Translations under genes and position numbers: made by a program
Shown here: piece after piece, positions 1 to 4,935 of the stretch
How positions within the stretch are numbered: the first letter of the stretch is position 1
How the letters are laid out: every line of letters starts with the position of its first letter
From: an uncultured Clostridia bacterium
GTDB taxonomy: Bacteria; Bacillota; Clostridia; Christensenellales; UBA1242
NCBI GenBank assembly: GCA_947589655.1
Contig: CANQCE010000015.1
Coordinates: forward strand, 1 to 14,427
DNA length: 14,427 bases
Direction: 5' to 3'
Notes under the pieces: generated by a model
Told to the model about the DNA's origin: nothing
What the model saw: the letters and a program-made list of their open reading frames with translations, nothing else
Databases searched by the model: none

Positions 1-156
1 AGCCATCCAGTCCATAGTTGCCTGACCGTCATGCACTTCACCGATTTTGTGGTTTTTGCCGGTGTAGAACAAAATACGCTCAGTTGTGGTAGTTTTACCA
101 GCGTCAATGTGGGCCATAATGCCGACATTTCTTGTAAGTTCTAGATTAGTTGCCAT
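1..156 (-). CDS. fusA: Elongation factor G, N-terminal 52 codons (partial)
   Basis: The first 52 residues of EF-G, the GTPase that drives ribosomal translocation and, with RRF, ribosome recycling. The reading frame runs off the left window edge. The N-terminus is close to typical EF-G: the G1/P-loop AHIDAGKTTTTERIL starts near residue 15 and is followed by FYTGKNHKIGEVHDGQATMDWM, leading into the switch I region. The start is the ATG at 156-154. A weak AAGGA-type ribosome binding site lies roughly 10 nt upstream. It is the third gene of the str operon (rpsL-rpsG-fusA), but here it is separated from rpsG by about 1 kb holding two structured repeats and another gene. The 3' end of repeat copy 3 sits only about 22 nt upstream of this start, so the repeat may form part of the fusA leader. 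Confidence 0.97.
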   Translation of the reverse strand, partial: MATNLELTRNVGIMAHIDAGKTTTTERILFYTGKNHKIGEVHDGQATMDWMA

Positions 157-178
157 TTTTCTTTTTCCTTTTATTTCT

Positions 179-386
179 GGGGAGGCAACAAACTTTTTAA
201 CGCGGACACGCATTAAATGTCATCCTGAGCCGACGGCTTGCCGTCGTGTCGAAGGATCTCATTCTAATTTAAGACATTTAATGCTAACCGCTAAAAGTTC
301 GTTTCCCCGTCCCAATCTCCCTTCACTGTAAGTGATTTTCAATTCTTCTCACCGAACGCAGCTCTACGCATCGAAAAATTGAAAAT
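179..386 (-). repeat. Structured repeat, copy 3 (short form, minus orientation)
   Basis: Read on the minus strand, this is a shortened member of the repeat family also found at 942-1171 and 11086-11369. It holds: (1) a 14-bp 5' stem (386-373 with 348-335, one G-T wobble) capped by GAGC-TGC-GTTC (364-354); (2) the shared CACTT just after that stem; (3) GGGGAAACGAACTTTTA (308-292), which can pair with AAAAAGTTTGTTGCC...CCCC (198-179); (4) an arm GCGG-TTAG-[CATTAAATGTC...GACATTTAATG]-CGTGT-CCGC (291-202). The CCCC/GGGG hairpin present in the other two copies is absent, and the arm before the outer stem is reduced. The tip of arm 4 carries a second, nested repeat (219-260). Pairings were read by eye, not computed. 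Confidence 0.8.
219..260. repeat. Nested palindromic repeat inside copy 3 arm
   Basis: Plus-strand GTCATCCTGAGC...GTCGAAGGATCTC encloses a perfect 7-bp hairpin CGACGGC-tt-GCCGTCG (231-246). The same ends recur, in the same orientation relative to the host repeat and the same position in the arm, in copy 2 (11247-11290: GAGATTCTTCGAC...GCTCAGAATGAC). Short repeats with these ends are, as I recall, widespread in gut Firmicutes genomes; that is recollection, not a search. Copy 1 has only a 3-nt loop here. Confidence 0.7.
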
Positions 387-478
387 TGATTGTAGATTGA
401 AAGTGAAGACGTCTACCGTTTTTTTTATTTCAATCCATTGTGTCAATTTTTTAGGAATAGACACAAAAACCTGTGAGA

Positions 479-847
479 TTATTTTTCTTTTGTAAATCTC
501 CACTGCTTAAAATAAGTTAGGAGATTGTTTTTGTTGAGTTTAATCTCAAAAATTCCGTCTATCTCTTGAACTTTGCCTGTTGCAGTCATTGTTCGTGTCA
601 TTCTGTATTGATAGAAACAATGTTTTTCATCACAGAACAAAATTTTGCCTTTGTAAGAGATGTCTTTTTGATTGAGTGGAACAATTTCCCAAAGTTTGGA
701 AATTTCTTCTTTTGTTGTCAGCGGCGCATCAATAGGATTTTCATAATAATCGCATTTTTGCGCAATTAAATCGCAGGTTTTAACGCCCTCAAGATTTTTC
801 CAACTGTCCATAAAGGCTTTAAGCCATTTTTGATAAACCTCTTTCAT
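479..847 (-). CDS. Small NTF2/SnoaL-like protein (122 aa), cargo between two inverted repeats
   Basis: A 122-residue soluble protein without signal peptide or membrane segment. Length and pattern suggest the NTF2/SnoaL cone fold: an N-terminal helix (VYQKWLKAFMDSWKN), an early DYYENPIDAPLTTKEEISKLW segment typical of the pocket-forming part, then beta strands ending in EIDGIFEIKLN...LLTYFKQW, resembling the idGvf.i.f...i..f..w signature of these proteins. No catalytic residues can be assigned, so function is unknown. The ATG at 847 follows GGAGGT at 856-851 with only 3 nt between, a strong but unusually close ribosome binding site. It lies between rpsG and fusA, where no gene is expected, flanked by inverted copies of the structured repeat, suggesting acquired cargo. 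Expression could come from the str operon, since no strong private promoter is visible. Confidence 0.75.
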   Translation of the reverse strand: MKEVYQKWLKAFMDSWKNLEGVKTCDLIAQKCDYYENPIDAPLTTKEEISKLWEIVPLNQKDISYKGKILFCDEKHCFYQYRMTRTMTATGKVQEIDGIFEIKLNKNNLLTYFKQWRFTKEK

Positions 848-941
848 AAAACCTCCAAACTTTTGTTCAAATATTCTTCTCCAAACTTAACCCCCAAATT
901 TTCCAAACCTTTCAAAGTCCATCCATCCCCAACTCTAAATC

Positions 942-1171
942 GCCAAAAAATTCTTGGAAGTGTAGAGCTGCGCTCGGCGACAAGAATTTTTTTGGCACTT
1001 TGGCCGGACATAGACAGGCTATCAGTTGATACCTAGGCGAAAGGGGGTCCGTGGGGGAAACGAATTTTAGCGGTTAGGGTTGCGCCATGCGCAAACCGTG
1101 TCCGCGTTTCCCGGGGTTCCCCGAAAATGCTTGCATTTTTGGGGCGGGAAGAATTCTAGTTGCCCCCACGC
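942..1171 (+). repeat. Structured repeat, copy 1 (long form)
   Basis: Plus-strand structured repeat ending one base short of the rpsG stop codon. Elements in order: a 5' stem GCCAAAAAATTCTTG (942-956) with CAAGAATTTTTTTGGC (981-996), capped by GAGC-TGC-GCTC (965-975); ACTTTGGCC; a small hairpin around 1018-1033; GGCGAAAGGGGGTC; an outer stem CGTGGGGG (1050-1057) with CCCCCACG (1163-1170), extended by AATTTTAG/AATTCTAG-type pairing; arm A GCGG-TTAG-GGTTGCGC-cat-GCGCAAACC-GTGT-CCGC (1070-1105); arm B CCCCGAAAATGC-tt-GCATTTTTGGGG (1119-1144), clamped by TTCCCG (1108-1113) with CGGGAA (1145-1150) and a GGGTT bulge. The block from 1035 to 1070 is identical to copy 2, whereas the stems differ by compensatory changes. 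Confidence 0.88.
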
Positions 1172-1172
1172 T

Positions 1173-1646
1173 CTACCATTTATAATGTGCAAACGCCTTG
1201 TTGGCTTCTGCCATTCTGTGCATTTCGTCACGCTTCTTAATTGATGCGCCTGTGTTGTTATATGCATCTAAAAGTTCTGCTGCAAGTTTTTCGTCCATAT
1301 TGCGTTCGCCGGTTCTTTTTCTTGCATTTTGAACAATCCAACGGATGGCAAGAGTTTGACGGCGTTCTGGACGGATTTCCATAGGAACTTGGTAAGTTGC
1401 ACCACCAACACGACGGCCCTTTGTTTCAAGCATAGGCTTAACATTTTCGATGCCTGTTAAACAAACATCCAAAGGTTCAAGAGCCGATTTTTCTTTAATG
1501 ATGTCAAAAGCACCATATACAATTCTCTGTGCAAGACCTTTTTTGCCGTTCAACATAACTTGGTTGATAAGTTTTGTGACAACTTTGTTGTTGTAAATTG
1601 GGTCTGGCAAAACGTCTTTTTTCACAGCACTATTTCTTCTTGGCAT
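1173..1646 (-). CDS. rpsG: 30S ribosomal protein S7
   Basis: S7 is a primary 16S rRNA binding protein that nucleates assembly of the 30S head and contacts the E-site. The 157 aa match the usual length. Recognisable blocks are MPRRNSAVKKDVLPDP at the start, KLINQVMLNGKKGLAQ, the beta-hairpin region GRRVGGATYQVPMEIRPERR and the C-terminal RMAEANKAFAHYKW. The ATG at 1646 has AAGGAG about 10 nt upstream. It is the second gene of the str operon, but 382 bp separate it from rpsL and about 1 kb from fusA, much wider than usual. A 20-bp palindrome (1678-1697) lies upstream of its ribosome binding site, and repeat copy 1 begins one base past its TAG stop. Confidence 0.98.
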   Translation of the reverse strand: MPRRNSAVKKDVLPDPIYNNKVVTKLINQVMLNGKKGLAQRIVYGAFDIIKEKSALEPLDVCLTGIENVKPMLETKGRRVGGATYQVPMEIRPERRQTLAIRWIVQNARKRTGERNMDEKLAAELLDAYNNTGASIKKRDEMHRMAEANKAFAHYKW

Positions 1647-1677
1647 TGGTTATTATACTCCTTTTGTTAATTTCGCA

Positions 1678-1697
1678 AACTGCGCATATGTGCAGTT
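1678..1697. promoter_or_regulatory. 20-bp palindrome upstream of rpsG
   Basis: AACTGCGCATATGTGCAGTT is a near-perfect dyad (one G-T mismatch pair), about 31 nt upstream of the rpsG ATG and just outside the ribosome binding site. A weak promoter-like pair (TTAAGA, 17 nt, TATTAT on the minus strand) lies immediately upstream, which would place the dyad at the transcription start. It could be an operator, an mRNA hairpin, or a repeat remnant. Confidence 0.4.
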
Positions 1698-1766
1698 ATA
1701 ATAATATCAAATCTAAACCCTCTTAAAACTTTTAAATTTAAACGAAAACTTCTCCCATAATTAGAC

Positions 1767-2030
1767 GACAAATAAAATTTTATTTTGTTTGTCTTGGTCG
1801 CCGAAAGCCACGAGGCAAAAAGCATTGTCAAATGCCTGAATTTTCGCAAGAAAATTTTTGCGCAAGCAAACATTTGACTGGTTTTTGTCGAGTGGCAAAA
1901 ACTTCGAGGGACTCTCTTTCAATTTGCTTACTTTTTTAAAGTAAGTCGTTTCAAGGGGTCTGGGGAAAATCGAAATTCCCCAGCGATTTTCTTTTGCAGA
2001 CTTTTCTTTTTTCGCTTAAAAGAAAAGTCT
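1767..2030. repeat. Hairpin-rich spacer between rpsL and rpsG, possible degenerate repeat copy
   Basis: This gene-free spacer is built of successive dyads: GACAAATAAAAT with its partner ending at 1793; a long interrupted hairpin at 1807-1896 with four nested helices (GCCAC/GTGGC, CAAAAA/TTTTTG, GTCAAATG/CATTTGAC, AATTTTC/GAAAATT around a GCAA loop); CTTACTTT/AAAGTAAG near 1927-1946; CTGGGGAA/TTCCCCAG overlapping GAAAATCG/CGATTTTC (about 1957-1990, mutually exclusive); and a perfect 13-bp stem AGACTTTTCTTTT/AAAAGAAAAGTCT (1998-2030) overlapping the rpsL stop. AAGGGGTCTGGGGAAAATCG resembles the repeats' AAGGGGGTCCGTGGGGGAAACG block, so this may be a decayed fourth copy. The last hairpin could terminate or stabilise rpsL mRNA. 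Confidence 0.5.
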
Positions 2031-2409
2031 ATTTGCCCGATTTAGGGCGCTTTGCGCCATATTTGGAACGGCCTTGTTTACGGTTTGCCACGCCAGCGGT
2101 ATCAAGAGTTCCGCGGATGATGTGATATCTCACACCTGGCAAATCCTTAACACGTCCGCCACGAACAAGCACAACACTGTGTTCTTGCAAATTGTGACCA
2201 ATGCCTGGAATGTAGCAAGTTCCTTCTTGACCGTTTGAAAGTTTAACTCTGGCAATTTTACGAAGAGCGGAGTTAGGTTTTTTAGGAGTTGCAGTTCTCA
2301 CCGACAGGCACACGCCACGCTTTTGAGGGCATTCTTCCAGAAGTGGTGCTTTCTTCTTTTTCTCGAAAGTTTTTCTTCCATTTCTAACAAGTTGGTTAAA
2401 TGTAGGCAT
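2029..2409 (-). CDS. rpsL: 30S ribosomal protein S12
   Basis: S12 sits at the decoding centre of the 30S subunit and controls translational accuracy. The 126 aa are typical. It starts MPTFNQLVRNGRKTF and carries the conserved loop TATPKKPNSALRK (lysines 43 and 44 with Met counted as 1), the GHNLQEHSVVLVRGGRVKDLPGVRYH block and the basic tail KQGRSKYGAKRPKSGK. The wild-type lysines of the PKKPNS loop are retained, so the common high-level streptomycin-resistance substitutions are not present there. The KDLP aspartate, modified by RimO in some bacteria, is also present. The ATG at 2409 has GGAG upstream (AAAAGGAGAAAGAAATG). It is the first gene of the str operon, behind a long structured leader and a strong promoter. 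Its TAG stop overlaps a 13-bp inverted repeat. Confidence 0.98.
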   Translation of the reverse strand: MPTFNQLVRNGRKTFEKKKKAPLLEECPQKRGVCLSVRTATPKKPNSALRKIARVKLSNGQEGTCYIPGIGHNLQEHSVVLVRGGRVKDLPGVRYHIIRGTLDTAGVANRKQGRSKYGAKRPKSGK

Positions 2410-2523
2410 TTCTTTCTCCTTTTAAGCGCCGCAGCAACTGTTGTTTCACTTTCGCTCTGCGACACGAATTGTTTAGTTTTAAATCTTAAACTAGGATTTG
2501 TCTTTCGTGTTTTTTCTTTACCT

Positions 2524-2551
2524 ATTATAGTAAATAAAAAACATGGCACAA
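2524..2551 (-). promoter_or_regulatory. Possible second rpsL promoter
   Basis: Consensus TATAAT (minus strand 2529-2524) with TTGTGC 16 nt upstream. It lies in the rpsL leader about 115 nt from the start codon, just inside the CATGGC/GCCATG hairpin. The -35 match is poor, so this is tentative. Confidence 0.35.
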
Positions 2552-2665
2552 GTGTCCTCGCGCCATGAAAAATGCCTTATTTGAAACATGAACAACACAA
2601 TCACTTTTGGTGACTTTGGCAACAGCCAAATCGGTGGCAAAGCAAAACAATTGCTAAAAACCACC
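2542..2665 (-). promoter_or_regulatory. Structured rpsL leader (four hairpins)
   Basis: Between the strong promoter and rpsL, the minus-strand transcript would contain in order: GGTGG/CCACC enclosing GCAA/TTGC (2665-2633), TTTGGC-tgtt-GCCAAA (2630-2615), TCAC/GTGA (2613-2601) and CATGGC/GCCATG (2567-2542). Leaders of ribosomal protein operons often bind an encoded protein or attenuate transcription. Nothing here matches a leader family I can name, so the regulatory role is inference. The 2410-2778 gap holds no gene. Confidence 0.45.
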
Positions 2666-2722
2666 TGTTGTTTGTTTATGCTTAATGTCAAGCACTGTTT
2701 CCGACAACGAAACACTGCCCTT

Positions 2723-2752
2723 ATTATACACTCCTGTTGCACAATATGTCAA
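2723..2752 (-). promoter_or_regulatory. Strong sigma-A promoter for the str operon
   Basis: Minus strand TTGACA (2752-2747), 18-nt spacer, TATAAT (2728-2723): both hexamers match consensus exactly. It lies between the ligA stop and rpsL and points toward rpsL, giving a leader of roughly 300 nt. Confidence 0.85.
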
Positions 2753-2778
2753 GTGTTTGCCATTAAAAATATAAAAAT

Positions 2779-4743
2779 TTATTCAAGCATCTTTAAAATG
2801 TCATCTTCTGAAATAATTTTCACTCCAAGGCTCTTGGCTTTGTCAAGTTTGCTGCCCGCTTCCTGCCCAGCCAAAACATAAGAGGTGTTTTTTGAAACAG
2901 ATGACGCCGTTTTGCCGCCATTTTCTTCAATAAGCTTGGTCATGTCGCCACGCGAGTAGTTTGGCAGTGTTCCAGTCAGCACAAAGGTCAGCCCTTCAAG
3001 TTTGTTCGTCTTTGCCCCTTGCTCGTCTTTAATTTGCACTCCCACCGAAAACAGCCTTTCAATTTCTTTCAAGTTGTTTTCATCTGCAAAAAAGTCCACT
3101 ATGTTTTGTGCTATAACCTCGCCAACATCTTCTATTGCGGACAAACTTTCTTTGCTGGCAGTGCTAAACTTTTCAAAAGTTTTGTAGGTTTTTGCCAAAT
3201 CTTTGGCAGTTTTTATGCCAACTTCAGAAATTCCAAGTGCAAAAATAAAGCGAAAAAGTTCAATGTGCTTACTCCTCTCCAAACTTTTAATGGTGTTCTC
3301 GGCTTTTTTATCGGCAAATTTTTCAAGGTTCACAAGTTCCTCTTTTGTAAGGTGATAAAGGTCAGAATAATGCCGCAGGGAGAACGTGTCATAAAACTGA
3401 ATTATGGTCTTTTCAGACAAGCCTTCAATGTTAAACGCCTCGCGTGAGCAAAAATGCGTAAGGCGTGCCACAACTTGCTCTTTGCAGCCATCGTGATTTG
3501 TGCAGAACACAAGTGGTCCGCGTTTTTCAAGTTTTTCGTGGCAGCAAGGGCAATAAATCGGCTCGTTTATTGGCGTTGAATTTTCATATCTCTCCGCCAG
3601 CCCCAAAACCTCTGGAATAACCTCGTTACTGCGGCGGATAAACACTCGGCTGTTAATTTCCACCTTTTTCTTTTTTATATCTTCAATGTTGTTAAGCGTG
3701 GCACGCTTTATGCAAGCGCCGGCAAGTTCCACCGGTTCTAAAATTGCAGTTGGAGAAACCTTTCCGCTTCTACCCACCTGCCAAACCACATCTTTCAGCA
3801 TGGTGGAGACTTCTTCCGCCTCAAACTTATATGCCACCGCCCATTTTGGAAATTTGTTAGTGTAGCCAATCTCCTCGCGTGGGGCAACTTCATTCAGCTT
3901 TATAACAACACCGTCAATCATAACATCCAAATTATTCTTCACCTTGTCAATTTGATGTATAATTTCCATTGCCTCATCTTTGCTGCTGACAACTTTAAAA
4001 AAGTCGCCAGTTTGGAAGCCATTGTCAATCAAAAAACGATGCATTTCTTCCTGCGTGGCAAACTTTTTGCCCTCGGAGAGCAAAATGGCATAGCAGAAAT
4101 AGTCCAAATTTCGCCTTGCGGTTTCCTTTGGGTCAAGGTTTCTGATTGCCCCCGCCACACCGTTTCGCGGGTTTTTGAGCGGTTCGGCAGCGGTTTTGTT
4201 GTATTTTTTAAAACTCTTGTTGGTCATCATGCCTTCGCCTTGCAAAATGAGGTGCCCTTTAAATGGAATTTCCAGCGGCACACTGCGGATTGTCTTAACC
4301 TGCTCGGTTACATCCTCGCCAATTTCACCATTGCCGCGCGTTGTAGCAGAGATAAATTTCCCGCCAATATATTCTGTAACATTGGTCAGCCCATCAAACT
4401 TATACTCCACCGCAAAAGTTGGATTTTTTACAAACTTTTTCATATCGTCAAAAAAGTCGAAAAGTTGTTTTTCAGAGCGCACCTTGTCCATGGAATAAAG
4501 CCGAACTGCATGATGCTTTTTCACAAATTTGTCCAAAACATCTCCGCCCACACGCTGAGTTGGAGAGTTTGGCAAAACAACGCCGGTTTCTTTTTCCAAA
4601 TCCACAAGTTCATAATAAAGTTTGTCGTATTCTGCATCAGAAATGGTTGGGTTGTCAAGTTCATAATAGTTTCTGTTATGAAAAAGCACCTCCTCCACAA
4701 GAGAGCGCATCCTTTCAAGTTTTTTGTCAAGTTCCTTATTCAT
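2779..4743 (-). CDS. ligA: NAD-dependent DNA ligase
   Basis: Seals nicks in duplex DNA during replication and repair, using NAD+ as AMP donor. The 654 aa match the family (about 670). Order: N-terminal Ia domain for NMN binding (YYELDNPTISDAEYDKLYYEL, near residues 26-46); adenylation domain with the catalytic lysine motif EYKFDG (Lys115); OB fold around residues 310-390; a four-cysteine zinc finger (CPCC...C....C, near 400-425); helix-hairpin-helix region; C-terminal BRCT domain (LEGLTFVLTGTLPNYSR onward). Some signatures differ from the common LigA type: KFDG instead of KIDG, HHAVRLYSMDKV where HxxPMLSLxN is usual, and RRSNEVIPEV where KAGDVIPxV is usual. The chosen start, ATG 4743, has GGAGGT 7 nt upstream; an in-frame ATG five codons earlier lacks one. 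It follows pcrA, as in many Bacillota. Confidence 0.95.
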   Translation of the reverse strand: MNKELDKKLERMRSLVEEVLFHNRNYYELDNPTISDAEYDKLYYELVDLEKETGVVLPNSPTQRVGGDVLDKFVKKHHAVRLYSMDKVRSEKQLFDFFDDMKKFVKNPTFAVEYKFDGLTNVTEYIGGKFISATTRGNGEIGEDVTEQVKTIRSVPLEIPFKGHLILQGEGMMTNKSFKKYNKTAAEPLKNPRNGVAGAIRNLDPKETARRNLDYFCYAILLSEGKKFATQEEMHRFLIDNGFQTGDFFKVVSSKDEAMEIIHQIDKVKNNLDVMIDGVVIKLNEVAPREEIGYTNKFPKWAVAYKFEAEEVSTMLKDVVWQVGRSGKVSPTAILEPVELAGACIKRATLNNIEDIKKKKVEINSRVFIRRSNEVIPEVLGLAERYENSTPINEPIYCPCCHEKLEKRGPLVFCTNHDGCKEQVVARLTHFCSREAFNIEGLSEKTIIQFYDTFSLRHYSDLYHLTKEELVNLEKFADKKAENTIKSLERSKHIELFRFIFALGISEVGIKTAKDLAKTYKTFEKFSTASKESLSAIEDVGEVIAQNIVDFFADENNLKEIERLFSVGVQIKDEQGAKTNKLEGLTFVLTGTLPNYSRGDMTKLIEENGGKTASSVSKNTSYVLAGQEAGSKLDKAKSLGVKIISEDDILKMLE

Positions 4744-4757
4744 GGGCAGAACCTCCA

Positions 4758-4935
4758 ACTTTATTTTTTTATTTTATTTGTATTTTTTTATTATTTTTTT
4801 TAAATTTTTTATTATTTTTTCAATTTAAAATATTTTTTTATATTTTTTTGCATTTATTTTAGCATTTTTTAATTATATTTTATTTTTTTTAATTTTAGTA
4901 TTTTGTTTTTTTTAACATAATTTTAAAAATAATTT
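4758..4935. other. Extremely AT-rich spacer between pcrA and ligA
   Basis: About 175 bp with roughly ten G or C bases, made of T runs (A runs on the transcribed minus strand) of 4 to 9 nt. No gene fits. Such A-tracts can be intrinsically curved and act as promoter UP-like or nucleoid-protein binding DNA. I see no clear -35/-10 pair, so ligA may be read through from pcrA. Confidence 0.8.

Larger units (their letters stand above)
179..1171. mobile_element. Candidate composite insertion in the str operon (two inverted repeats plus cargo gene)
   Basis: Copies 3 (179-386, minus) and 1 (942-1171, plus) of the structured repeat face each other by their 5' ends, with their 3' ends outward, and enclose the NTF2-like gene (479-847). 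The block fills nearly all of the space between the rpsG stop (1173) and the fusA start (156). No transposase is present and I could not identify target-site duplications, so mobility as one unit is inference. Two independent insertions next to a resident gene are an alternative. The inner spacers 387-478 and 848-941 contain no further gene that I can see; 387-478 has a weak TTGTGTC/GACACAA inverted repeat just beyond the gene's stop. Confidence 0.5.

Noticed and set aside
439..464. TTGTGTC/GACACAA inverted repeat as terminator of the NTF2-like gene
   Set aside because: The loop is long, the stem weak, and no T run follows on the minus strand.
1070..1105. GGCGTTAGC-like motifs in arm A as integron attC sites
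   Set aside because: attC R-box pairing would need a complementary CTAAC partner. The opposite side is GTGT and forms an internal loop, and there is no integrase or cassette array.
179..1171. CRISPR array
   Set aside because: The repeats are long, inverted, few and not regularly spaced; there are no spacers and no cas genes.
3952..4803. 283-codon open frame on the plus strand
   Set aside because: It lies antisense to the well-supported ligA. Its Cys/Phe-rich composition is typical of a reverse-strand shadow and it has no domain.
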